Source: JACVRN01 sp036389255 (GTDB lineage: Bacteria; Acidobacteriota; Blastocatellia; Pyrinomonadales; Pyrinomonadaceae). From it: DNA of 64,000 nt. The notes under the pieces were generated by a model. The model did not search any database, had not been told where the DNA came from, and saw nothing but the letters and a program-made list of their open reading frames with translations. Each line of letters begins with the position of its first letter. The first letter of the stretch is position 1. The position numbers were made by a program, and so were the translations under genes. Shown here piece after piece: positions 34,214-42,688 of this stretch. The stretch is taken from assembly GCA_036389255.1 (NCBI GenBank), contig DASVQI010000024.1, positions 843,996-907,995 on the forward strand, given 5' to 3'.

Positions 34214-35230
34214 ATGTCCACTGAACACACAACACCTTCCCCGATTCTTTTCTTCGACACGGTTAACGCTTACCAGCGCTCTGCGGCAATGAAGGCCGCC
34301 GTGGAGCTGGACGTTTTCACAGCCATAGGAGAAGGCAACCGTACGGCTCAGTCAATGGCTGAAAGATGCGGTGCGAGCGAGCGCGGGCTGAGGATACTCT
34401 GCGATTATCTAACCGTCGCGGGCTTTCTCATCAAAGATAGCGATGGCTACGGACTGACTCAGGACTCCTCCTTCTTTCTGGACAAGAGGTCTCCGGCATA
34501 CATGGGCAGCGCCATAGAGTTCCTGCTCTCGCCAATGCTCAGGGAGGGTTTTGAGCATCTGACGGAAGCCGTGCGTCGCGGAGGAACGGCTATGCCCGAC
34601 GAGGGAACCGTCACGGCGGAGCATCCCGTGTGGGTTCAATTCGCACGCGCCATGGCTCCCATGATGGCCATGCCCGCTCAGTTGATGTCCGGGCTCATCG
34701 CATCGGAGAGCGCTGGCAAGCTTAAAGTTCTGGACATAGCGGCGGGCCACGGGATGTACGGCATAGCGGCCGCAGAGCAGAACCCGCAAGCGCAGATTGT
34801 CGCTGTTGATTGGCCCAACGTGCTTGAAGTGGCGAAAGAGAATGCCGGAAAGGCCGGGCTCAGCGACCGTTACTCTACGATTCCCGGCAGCGCGTTCGAA
34901 GTTGATTTCGGCACAGACTACGACTTGGTGCTTCTGACCAACTTCCTGCATCACTTCGACCGCGAGACTTGCGTGAGCCTGCTCAAGAAAGTCCGTGAAG
35001 CCCTCGTTGATGGAGGCCGTGCGGTGACGGTGGAGTTTGTGCCGAATGAAGACCGCATCTCGCCGCCGTCTTCGGCCATGTTCAGCATGGTGATGCTAAG
35101 CTCCACTCCGAAGGGAGACGCCTACACCTTCAAAGAACTCGACGAGATGTTCAAGAGCGCAGGGTTTAGCAGGAACGAGCTTCATCAGCTTGAGCCTACG
35201 CCGCAACAGGTCATAATCTCCTACAAGTAG
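34214..35230 (+). CDS. SAM-dependent methyltransferase (O-methyltransferase type)
   Basis: The 338-residue protein combines an N-terminal winged-helix dimerisation domain (FDTVNAYQRSAAMKAAVELD to DSDGYGLTQDSSFFL, residues about 12-95) with a C-terminal class I methyltransferase domain; motif I is VLDIAAGHGMYG and the acidic strand-2 end is IVAVDWP. FLHHFDRETCVSLLKKVREA matches the region that follows motif II in plant-type and bacterial O-methyltransferases such as those of polyketide tailoring. GGAGAA precedes ATG 34214. No biosynthetic cluster surrounds it, so the substrate is unknown. An EamA transporter follows 27 nt downstream. Confidence 0.9.
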   Translation: MSTEHTTPSPILFFDTVNAYQRSAAMKAAVELDVFTAIGEGNRTAQSMAERCGASERGLRILCDYLTVAGFLIKDSDGYGLTQDSSFFLDKRSPAYMGSAIEFLLSPMLREGFEHLTEAVRRGGTAMPDEGTVTAEHPVWVQFARAMAPMMAMPAQLMSGLIASESAGKLKVLDIAAGHGMYGIAAAEQNPQAQIVAVDWPNVLEVAKENAGKAGLSDRYSTIPGSAFEVDFGTDYDLVLLTNFLHHFDRETCVSLLKKVREALVDGGRAVTVEFVPNEDRISPPSSAMFSMVMLSSTPKGDAYTFKELDEMFKSAGFSRNELHQLEPTPQQVIISYK

Positions 35231-35257
35231 AGGAAAGATTGGCGGCTCTGCTGACAA

Positions 35258-36181
35258 ATGTCCTCTATCAACACAGTCACGCGCCGTAGCCTGCGCCCGG
35301 TTCTTGTATGGATTCTGCTCTGCATCATCTGGGGCTCTACGTGGGCCTTCATCAAGCTGGGCCTGAATGACCTGCCGCCCGTCACTTTCGCCAACGTGCG
35401 GTTCATCATCGCCGTCATACTGCTTCTCGCCATAGCGCGCGTGCGGCGCGCTCGCTGGCCGAAGACGCGCGGCGAGTGGCGGCTGCTCGTGACGACGGGC
35501 TTTCTTCAGTTCACCGTCAATTACGGCCTCATATTCTGGGGCGAGAAATATATCTCTTCGGGCTTGGCGGCGCTGCTTCAGGCGACGATTCCGCTCTTCG
35601 GTCTTCTCATCGCGCACAAATACCTGCCGCAGGAGCCTCTGACCTTCATCAGGCTCTGCGGCATCGTCATTGGTCTGGCGGGCGTCGCGGTCGTCTTCTC
35701 GAATCAACTGGCGCTGGGCGACAAGTGGTCTGTCTGGGGAAGCATTGCGATTGTCGTAGGCTCATTCGCAGCCGCTTACAGCAACGTGCTGCTCAAGATG
35801 AGCGACGTTAAGCTGGACTTGAGCGTGCTGGTCGCGGGCCAGATGCTTTGCGGTCTGGTGCCGCTCCTAGCCTTCGGGCTGATAAAGGAGGGCAGCCCGC
35901 TCGGTCTTCGCTGGACGATGACGGCAATCGTGTCAGTTCTCTATCTGGCCCTTGTGGGCTCCGTCGCGGCCTTCATGCTCTATTACTGGCTAGTGCGTAA
36001 CATGAGCGTGACGAACACTCAGTTGATTTCGCTGGTGACGCCGGTCGTGGCGGTTCTCATCGGCGTCATCTTCTTAGATGAAGAATTAACGTGGCGCATA
36101 GCGCTCGGCGGGCTTGGGATTTTCGCAGGCATCTGCGTCATCATCTCACGACGACGCAGAACGCCGCGCCCGCCCGTATAA
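35258..36181 (+). CDS. EamA/DMT family transporter
   Basis: This 307-residue membrane protein has ten hydrophobic segments in two EamA repeats. The first repeat opens with LVWILLCIIWGSTWAFIKLG and the second with the SIAIVVGSFAAAYSNVLLKM helix. The conserved EKYISSGLAALLQATIPLFG segment is typical of drug/metabolite exporters of the YedA/RhaT-like type. It probably forms a two-gene unit with the methyltransferase upstream. Substrate and direction cannot be read from sequence. Confidence 0.92.
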   Translation: MSSINTVTRRSLRPVLVWILLCIIWGSTWAFIKLGLNDLPPVTFANVRFIIAVILLLAIARVRRARWPKTRGEWRLLVTTGFLQFTVNYGLIFWGEKYISSGLAALLQATIPLFGLLIAHKYLPQEPLTFIRLCGIVIGLAGVAVVFSNQLALGDKWSVWGSIAIVVGSFAAAYSNVLLKMSDVKLDLSVLVAGQMLCGLVPLLAFGLIKEGSPLGLRWTMTAIVSVLYLALVGSVAAFMLYYWLVRNMSVTNTQLISLVTPVVAVLIGVIFLDEELTWRIALGGLGIFAGICVIISRRRRTPRPPV

Positions 36182-36201
36182 CGGCCTCCCCAAGATAAAA
36201 C

Positions 36202-36230
36202 TTGAACTGCATTGAAAATGTGATTACACT
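36202..36230 (+). promoter_or_regulatory. Predicted sigma70-type promoter for winged-helix gene
   Basis: TTGAAC (36202-36207) and TACACT (36225-36230) are separated by 17 nt, about 80 nt before ATG 36311. Confidence 0.5.
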
Positions 36231-36310
36231 CTCCTTTATCGCACACATGCAACAGTGGCCCAAACACGGGACGAAACGGCAAAGCGGCCGGGGAAGGCTC
36301 TAAAGCGAAG

Positions 36311-36763
36311 ATGAATGGGAAACGGTACTATCATTTCAAGGACTTTCGCATGGATGTGGAAGAACGCACCATCTATGACCGTAAATCAATAGTCCCATTG
36401 ACGCCTAAAGCCTTCGACACTCTGCTCGCGCTGGTCGAGAAGAGCCATCACGTAATAAGCAAACAGGAGTTGATGGAGAAGGTGTGGCCCAATACCTTCG
36501 TGGAAGAGAATAATCTGGCGCAGAACATCTCCGTGTTGAGGAAGGCACTGGAGGCTAAAGGGGAGAAGTTGATAGAGACGGTGCCGAAGAGAGGCTATAG
36601 GTTTGTAGTTGATGTCTCCGAAAGCTTCGACGCCACGGAAGCGGCAGGCCGTGCTTGGAGTAACAGTCAAATCGAGTCGAGCCAAGCCGGGCTACCGCCC
36701 ACGAAGGCCAGCTTGCCCTTGAGGGATGTAGTGTTCATCGGACGAGCGATTGATTTCAAATAG
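36311..36763 (+). CDS. Stand-alone CadC/OmpR-type winged-helix protein
   Basis: The 150-residue protein consists of an OmpR-type winged helix (YHFKDFRMDVEERTIYDRKS, then ALVEKSHHVISKQELMEKVW, NLAQNISVLRKAL and the wing ETVPKRGYRFVVDV; residues about 5-105) and a 45-residue tail without recognisable domains. In Acidobacteria this domain usually heads long proteins with a membrane segment or TPR/TolB module; here the frame ends at TAG 36763. It could be a complete small regulator or the remnant of a longer one, because no matching sensor sequence continues downstream before the convergent UmuD-like gene. Confidence 0.82.
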   Translation: MNGKRYYHFKDFRMDVEERTIYDRKSIVPLTPKAFDTLLALVEKSHHVISKQELMEKVWPNTFVEENNLAQNISVLRKALEAKGEKLIETVPKRGYRFVVDVSESFDATEAAGRAWSNSQIESSQAGLPPTKASLPLRDVVFIGRAIDFK

Positions 36764-36799
36764 CGGGCGCTCAAACCATTCAGGCTCGATTCCGTAAGG

Positions 36800-37222
36800 T
36801 TAATGGCCGCGTATAGACCAGAGAACTTTTCCCCAGACCTCAAAATCCATATCGTCGGTTATTTCCATAGGCGCATACGCTTCATTTGCCGCCAGTAGTT
36901 GTATCCTGCCGTCTTTGAGGCAGAGTTTCTTAACCGTGAAATCGTTAAAGATTCTGACGATGACTATGTCGCCGTCTTCGGCTTCAGCAGCGCGGTCTAC
37001 TACGAGTATGTCGCCTTCCCTGATTTCGTCGCTCATGGAATCGCCTATGACCCGCATGTAGAAAGTGTCCGCCGGGTGCTTTATCAAGTGGCGATTCAGG
37101 TCTAGGCGTCCTTCTATCCAATCCTCCGCAGGCGACGGGAATCCGGCGGAGACGCGTGCCACCACTAGCGGGCGCAACAGGCGCATGCCTCCGCCATAAG
37201 CCGAGATAAGAGCTACATTCAT
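36800..37222 (-). CDS. umuD: UmuD-like S24 self-cleaving protein
   Basis: This protein is 140 aa from ATG 37222, the normal UmuD length. The self-cleavage site VSAGFPSPAEDW, the catalytic Ser in VIGDSMSDEI (Ser62) and the catalytic Lys in FTVKKL (Lys98) match UmuD and LexA-type S24 peptidases. There is no N-terminal DNA-binding domain, which argues against LexA. UmuD normally pairs with the polymerase subunit UmuC, but no umuC lies within the window. A perfect inverted repeat, ATGTGTAACACAT (37221-37233), overlaps the start codon and may be an operator. A role in damage-induced mutagenesis is family-based inference. Confidence 0.9.
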   Translation of the reverse strand: MNVALISAYGGGMRLLRPLVVARVSAGFPSPAEDWIEGRLDLNRHLIKHPADTFYMRVIGDSMSDEIREGDILVVDRAAEAEDGDIVIVRIFNDFTVKKLCLKDGRIQLLAANEAYAPMEITDDMDFEVWGKVLWSIRGH

Positions 37223-37233
37223 GTGTAACACAT
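37221..37233. promoter_or_regulatory. Perfect inverted repeat over umuD start codon
   Basis: ATGTGT-A-ACACAT is a perfect dyad that includes the first bases of the umuD-like start codon. It could bind a repressor, such as a damage-response regulator, but no known LexA box was matched. Confidence 0.4.
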
Positions 37234-37477
37234 CCTTTAATTGATGAAACAATCCCGGCGAGATTCTAATCAGAATCCCGGCATGAGCGCAACAGTTTTA
37301 TTGAGTTGCCTCGCCGGAGCGGCACGACGAGCGGCCCTGCGAGCCATATAAGTTTTCCGTCGCACCGATTTTGTTTATACTTCCGCGCGGCCAACGGAAT
37401 TTTCCGGGACAAGCAGTTACAGGTTACGGGCTGGCGAGCTTTGACCAACCCGCTTGTTTTTCGCTTCTCACTCTTTT

Positions 37478-40400
37478 ATGTCCTCCGAGCGCTGGCAACA
37501 ATTAGAAGAGATTTTCCAGACTGCGCTTGATATGCCGCCTGCGGAGCGTGCGGCGTACGTGGCTGAAGCGTGCGCGGGCGACGAGGAGTTGCAGCGACAG
37601 GTGAATGAACTGCTCGCACAGAATGACGAGGCGGGAACCTTTCTTGACGAGCCACTGTACGAGCATAGCGGAGTTCAGGCTCTCGCGGATTTAATAGACG
37701 ATGACCCGGTCATCGGCCAGCGCATAGGCGCGTACAAGGTTGTGAGCCAGATAGGGCGCGGCGGCATGGGGGCCGTCTATCTGGCCGAGCGCGCAGACAA
37801 TACTTTCCAGAGACGCGTCGCCATCAAGCTCATCAAGCGCGGCATGGACACGGACTTCATACTGCGCCGCTTTCGTCACGAGCGGCAGATATTAGCGGCG
37901 CTAGACCATCCGTACATCGCGCGGCTGCTGGACGGCGGGGCCACGCCCACGGGCCAGCCCTACTTCGTCATGGAGTACATAGAGGGCCAGCCGCTCTACA
38001 AGCACTGCGACGAGCGCCGTCTTTCCATACGCGAGCGCCTGCGCCTCTTCAGCCAAATCTGCGAGGCCGTTGATTACGCTCATCAGAAACAGGTCATTCA
38101 CCGCGACATCAAGCCGAGCAACATTCTCGTAAGCGCTGACGGCATCCCCAAGCTCTTCGACTTCGGCATAGCCAAGCTGCTCAACCCGGAGCTTGCCACG
38201 GATACTAACCCGCAGACGGCGTCCGCGATGCGGATGATGACGGTCGAGTATGCCTCGCCCGAACAGGTGCAGGGGCTGCCAGTTACTTTCCTGAGCGACG
38301 TTTACTCTCTGGGAGTCCTGCTCTACGAGCTGCTGACGGGCCACCGCCCGTACCGTTTCCGCAGCCGGCAGCTTTTCGAGATGGCGCGCGTCATCATTGA
38401 GGAAGAGCCCGAGCTGCCTAGCCTGTCAGTGGGGCGCACAGACAATCTGCTGCCGGAAACGGGAAACACGCTCGACCCTGTCACTGTAGAGCGAGTGTGC
38501 GAGCTGCGCGGCGAGACGCCCGCAGAATTGGGCCGCGAGCTAACGGGCAACATAGACCGCATAATCATGAAAGCTCTGCGTAAGGAGCCGTCCGAGCGTT
38601 ACCAATCGGCCCTCTCCTTACGCGACGACATCATTCGCCACATGGAAGGCGGCGCTGTCTCCGCTCCGATTTACACGCCCAACGTGACGACTCATCCTAC
38701 ACGCATCATGGGCGCTCAGGCATCTGTGGCGAAATCCATAGCCGTCCTCCCGCTCAAGATTCTGAACCTCAGCCAGAACTCGGACACCGGCGACAAGTTC
38801 ATGAGCGTAGGGCTGGCGGATGCTTTGATTACGACTTTGAGCGGCGTCAGGCGGCTGACGGTGCGGCCTACGAGCGCAGTCCTGCGCTACGGCGACGAGG
38901 ATTGCGACCCCTTGAAGGCCGGGCGAGAGCTGGGCGTAGATTTCGTGCTTGACGGGCGAATAAAGATAGTCGGCCAGCGCATACGCGTCTCGCTGCAACT
39001 GCTGGACATCAGTAGAAGCGCCAGCATCTGGGCCAATAAATTCGATGAGCAGTACACGGACGCGCTTGAGCTGGAGGATTCCATCACGGCCAAGGTGGCC
39101 GACGCTCTCCTGCCGGAGTTGGCCGAAGGCGAGCGTGACCAATTGAAAAAGCGCGGGACGGATAATCCGGGCGCGTTCGACGCTTACCTGCGCGGTCGCT
39201 ACTTCTGGAACCAGTTCACGCCCGAATCTCTCTCCAAAGTCATAGAGTCTTTTCAAACGGCGATTCGTCTTGATCCCAACTACGCGCTGCCGCACGTAGG
39301 CATAGCCGATTTCTATAACTGGGCCAGCATCTACGGCATGGTGCAGCCCGTTGAAGCCTACGCGAAAGCCAGAGAGGCCGCGCTTCGCGCGCTGGAGCTT
39401 GACCCGGATTTGGGCGAAGCCTACGCGGCGCTAGGGCTGCTGGCTCAGAGCCAGTGGCATTGGGCCGAGAGCGAGCGTCTCTATCAGAAGGCGCTGGAGC
39501 TGAGCCCTAACTATTCTCTGGCGCACGAGTGGTACGGGAGCATGCTGACCGGAACCGGGCGATTCGAAGAAGGGATGCGGCAGATATGGCTCGCTGAGGA
39601 ATCCGAGCCGCTCTCGCCGCGCGCCATGACGATGACGGCGTGGGGGCTCTATCAAGCTCGCCACTTTGACGAAGCCGCCGCCAAGGCTCAGCAGATAATA
39701 GACATGGACAGGAATTTCCCGCAGGGCCACATTCAGTTGGGAAATTGTCTGGAGCAGATGGGGCGGGCCGAAGAAGCGGTCGCGGCTGTAGAAAAGGGCA
39801 TACGGCTCATGCCCGACTCGACGCTGCCGCAATACGGGCTCTGCTACGCGCTCGTCGCGGCAGGACGCGAGCGAGAGGCGCGCGAAGTCCTGAACGAGAT
39901 GAAAAAGAGGGCCGCCGAAGGTTACGTCAAGCCATACTTTATGGCTTTGACGTACGCGGCGCTGGACGAGCGAGAAGCCGCCTTTGAGCTTCTTGAAGAG
40001 GCTGCTAACGAGCGCGACCACTGGCTGCTCTGGCTCGGAACGGAGCCCAAGCTAGACCCTCTGCGCTCGGACTCTCGATTCAAAGAGCTGTTCCGGCAAA
40101 CAAAGAACCCTCTGTCGCTACCCCGTGAAGGCGGCGTTGTTACAGAAGCAGTCACGGGCGACGCGCCTTCCGGGGCCGGGCCAACGCACGCTCGCGTCCC
40201 CATGCGTTTAGAGCGTCGAAGGCTCGGAGCGCTCATAGCGCTCTCGGTGCTAGCTCTCGCGGCAGTCGTCGCAGCAATAGGCTATCTGGCCCTGCGCACT
40301 CAACCGGCGCGTCAGGTCACGGCCATAGCCATCCTGCCTTTCACAAACGCGACCGGCAGTTCCGAGTTCGATTATCTGGGCGACGGCATTACAGAGAGCC

Positions 40401-41686
40401 TCATAGACGGGCTCTCGCAACTGCCCGACATGAAGGTCATAGCGCGCAGCTCTTCCTTCAGGTACAAGGGCAAGGAGGTGAACGCGCAGGAGGTTGCGAA
40501 GGCTCTCGGCACTGGCGCATTCGTGCGCGGGCGCATCGTGCGTAGCGACCAGCAGCTTCAGGTCAGCGTGGAGCTTTTCGGGGCTGACGGCCAGCAGCTT
40601 TGGGGCAGCCAGTATAGCGGCGGCATGCAGGACATGGCGCGCGTGCAGGCAGAGATTTCCCGCGACCTAGCGCAGGCGCTGACTCCCCGCATGACAGCAG
40701 AGCAAAGGCAGAAGTTTGCCAAGCCCGAGACGGCCAACCCGCAGTCTTATCACTCCCTGCTCAAGGGGCGCTTCTACTGGAACAAGGGCGGCGCGGAAAA
40801 TTGGAAGAGGGCCGTTGAGCAATACGAGCAGGCAGTTGCGGCCGACCCCGCTTACGCTCACGCCTACGCCGAATTGTCCGGAACATACAGGCTGCTGGCC
40901 ATTGCCGAAAGCTCCGGCGCTAAAGAGCATTGGCTCAAGGCCGAGCAGATGGGACAGAAGGCTCTTGAGTTAGACCCTTCGAATTCGGAGGCGCACGCGT
41001 CGCTCGGACGGCTCAAGTTCGATGGCTGGAACTGGTCTGGCGCAACCGAGGACTTGAAGCGCGCCGTTGAGTTGAACCCGAATCATTCCAGAGCGCGTAG
41101 CTGGTATGCACGATGCTTAAGCATACTGGGGCGGCACGAAGAGGCCATCGCGGAAGCCAGACTCGCAAGGGAGCTTGACCCACTCTCGGCGCTCGCCAAC
41201 GCCGCGCTGGGCGAAGTCTTGCGCGCCGCCCGTCGCTACAACGAGGCCATAGATTTAATCCGTCAGACGATGGATAACGGCGGCACCCTCACGCACCTGC
41301 ACCTCGGATACAACTATATGGGGCTTGGCAATTACGAAGAGGCCGCCACGGAGTTTCAGGAAGCCACAAAGCTTGGCCTCAATACCCCGAGCATACAGAT
41401 TTACCTAGCCATTGCTTACGCAAAGCAGGGAGAGCGAGAGCGCGCGGAGGCCATCATAGAGCAGGTGCAGAAGAGCGCCGGCCAGTCCCCGCCGCTAGAG
41501 ATGGCTGCTCTCTACGACGCTATGGGGATGCGAGACAAGGCGCTCGCAGTCTTTGAGCAGGCATACCAGAAACGTGACCGCGAGATATACACGGTTGCGA
41601 TTGAGGCCGTCTACGACGGCCTGCGCTCCGACCCGACGGTTCAGGACATGCTACGCAAGATAGGTCTTCCGCAGCAGGCAAGCTGA
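37478..41686 (+). CDS. Ser/Thr protein kinase with duplicated TolB/FlgO-like and TPR modules
   Basis: The protein is about 1402 aa from ATG 37478. The kinase domain (about 85-350) is complete: GRGGMGAVY glycine loop, AIK lysine (about 117), VIHRDIKPSN catalytic loop (about 205-214) and FDFGIAK. Next comes a FlgO/TolB-N-like domain (SIAVLPLKILNLSQN to SIWANKFDEQ) followed by TPRs. A hydrophobic helix (LGALIALSVLALAAVVAAIG, about 912-935) is followed by a second FlgO-like domain (AIAILPFTNATGSSEFDYLG onward) and more TPRs. If the helix spans the membrane, the second copy would face the periplasm, giving similar modules on both sides. The module duplication is seen directly; topology and function are inferred. 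Confidence 0.93.
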   Translation: MSSERWQQLEEIFQTALDMPPAERAAYVAEACAGDEELQRQVNELLAQNDEAGTFLDEPLYEHSGVQALADLIDDDPVIGQRIGAYKVVSQIGRGGMGAVYLAERADNTFQRRVAIKLIKRGMDTDFILRRFRHERQILAALDHPYIARLLDGGATPTGQPYFVMEYIEGQPLYKHCDERRLSIRERLRLFSQICEAVDYAHQKQVIHRDIKPSNILVSADGIPKLFDFGIAKLLNPELATDTNPQTASAMRMMTVEYASPEQVQGLPVTFLSDVYSLGVLLYELLTGHRPYRFRSRQLFEMARVIIEEEPELPSLSVGRTDNLLPETGNTLDPVTVERVCELRGETPAELGRELTGNIDRIIMKALRKEPSERYQSALSLRDDIIRHMEGGAVSAPIYTPNVTTHPTRIMGAQASVAKSIAVLPLKILNLSQNSDTGDKFMSVGLADALITTLSGVRRLTVRPTSAVLRYGDEDCDPLKAGRELGVDFVLDGRIKIVGQRIRVSLQLLDISRSASIWANKFDEQYTDALELEDSITAKVADALLPELAEGERDQLKKRGTDNPGAFDAYLRGRYFWNQFTPESLSKVIESFQTAIRLDPNYALPHVGIADFYNWASIYGMVQPVEAYAKAREAALRALELDPDLGEAYAALGLLAQSQWHWAESERLYQKALELSPNYSLAHEWYGSMLTGTGRFEEGMRQIWLAEESEPLSPRAMTMTAWGLYQARHFDEAAAKAQQIIDMDRNFPQGHIQLGNCLEQMGRAEEAVAAVEKGIRLMPDSTLPQYGLCYALVAAGREREAREVLNEMKKRAAEGYVKPYFMALTYAALDEREAAFELLEEAANERDHWLLWLGTEPKLDPLRSDSRFKELFRQTKNPLSLPREGGVVTEAVTGDAPSGAGPTHARVPMRLERRRLGALIALSVLALAAVVAAIGYLALRTQPARQVTAIAILPFTNATGSSEFDYLGDGITESLIDGLSQLPDMKVIARSSSFRYKGKEVNAQEVAKALGTGAFVRGRIVRSDQQLQVSVELFGADGQQLWGSQYSGGMQDMARVQAEISRDLAQALTPRMTAEQRQKFAKPETANPQSYHSLLKGRFYWNKGGAENWKRAVEQYEQAVAADPAYAHAYAELSGTYRLLAIAESSGAKEHWLKAEQMGQKALELDPSNSEAHASLGRLKFDGWNWSGATEDLKRAVELNPNHSRARSWYARCLSILGRHEEAIAEARLARELDPLSALANAALGEVLRAARRYNEAIDLIRQTMDNGGTLTHLHLGYNYMGLGNYEEAATEFQEATKLGLNTPSIQIYLAIAYAKQGERERAEAIIEQVQKSAGQSPPLEMAALYDAMGMRDKALAVFEQAYQKRDREIYTVAIEAVYDGLRSDPTVQDMLRKIGLPQQAS

Positions 41687-41756
41687 CCTGACTGACCCTC
41701 CTTCCCGAATTTTCTCGCGTTAATAGATAAGACTAGATTAAACGGAGAGTAATGCT

Positions 41757-42614
41757 ATGGATGTCAGGATTCGGGCTATGAAGCAGGAGGACATTGAGAC
41801 CTGCGGGCGTATCTGCTATGAGGCTTTCAAGACAATCGCGGAGAAGCACAACTTTCCGCCGGACTTCCCCTCCCCTGAGGCGGCAGCAGGGCTGCTCTCT
41901 TACCTCTTATCAGGCGGCCACATCTATTCAGTGGTGGCCGAGGCGGACGGCAGAGTCGTGGGCAGCAACTTCCTGTGGGAGGCCGCCGACATAGCGGGTA
42001 TCGGGCCTATCACGATTGACCCGTCCGTGCAGAATGGCTCAATCGGCAGGCGCTTGATGGATGCTGTCATGTGTCGCGCGCAGGAGCACCGCTTCGCCGG
42101 CGTCCGGCTGGTGCAGGCCGCTTACCATAACCGTTCGCTTTCTCTCTACACAAAGCTTGGGTTCTACACTCGTGAGCCGCTCTCCGTCATGCAGGGCGAG
42201 CCTCTGGGAGTTCTGATTTCCGGCCATGAGGTGCGCCCCGCCGTCAAGGGTGACGTTGAAGCCTGCAATGAACTGTATCTAAGGATTCACGGGCACGAGC
42301 GGCGGGCGGAGCTGATTGAGGCGATTAATCAGGGAACGGCGATGGTCGTAGAGCACTCCGGCCGCATCACCGGATACGCCACCCAGATAAGCTTCATGGG
42401 CCATGCCGTAGCAGAGAGCAATGAGGATATGAAGGCGCTCATCGGCGCAGCCCGTAGTTTCGACGGGCCCGGCTTTCTGCTGCCGACTCGCAACCACACG
42501 CTCTTCCGGTGGTGTCTTGAGAAAGGTCTACGCGTAGTTATGCCTATGACGCTCATGAGCACGGGCCTCTACAACGAACCGGGCGGAGCCTTTCTGCCTT
42601 CCATCATTTACTAA
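41757..42614 (+). CDS. GNAT family N-acetyltransferase (tandem domains)
   Basis: This 285-residue protein has an N-terminal GNAT domain (VRIRAMKQEDIETCGRICYE, acetyl-CoA loop region PSVQNGSIGRRLMDAVMCRA and NRSLSLYTKLGFYTREP). The second half, VRPAVKGDVEACNELYLRIH onward, resembles a divergent second GNAT-like domain ending in MPMTLMSTGLYNEPGG. The QNGSIGRRLM motif takes the place of the Q/RxxGxG/A pyrophosphate loop. GGAGAG precedes ATG 41757. Substrate is unknown. It is convergent with the large kinase gene downstream, with a hairpin terminator between them. Confidence 0.88.
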   Translation: MDVRIRAMKQEDIETCGRICYEAFKTIAEKHNFPPDFPSPEAAAGLLSYLLSGGHIYSVVAEADGRVVGSNFLWEAADIAGIGPITIDPSVQNGSIGRRLMDAVMCRAQEHRFAGVRLVQAAYHNRSLSLYTKLGFYTREPLSVMQGEPLGVLISGHEVRPAVKGDVEACNELYLRIHGHERRAELIEAINQGTAMVVEHSGRITGYATQISFMGHAVAESNEDMKALIGAARSFDGPGFLLPTRNHTLFRWCLEKGLRVVMPMTLMSTGLYNEPGGAFLPSIIY

Positions 42615-42646
42615 GCCCTAACACCGGAGGGGTTTGGCTCAGGCCG

Positions 42647-42683
42647 AGAGCAGGCGCGCATGCGTGGGATGCGCGCCTGCTCT
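42647..42683. terminator. Hairpin terminator between convergent genes
   Basis: AGAGCAGGCGCGCAT (42647-42661) and ATGCGCGCCTGCTCT (42669-42683) form a 15-bp stem with a 7-nt loop, followed by TCCTTTC on the plus strand. It lies between the GNAT gene and the end of the kinase gene and can serve both. Confidence 0.7.
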
Positions 42684-42688
42684 TCCTT

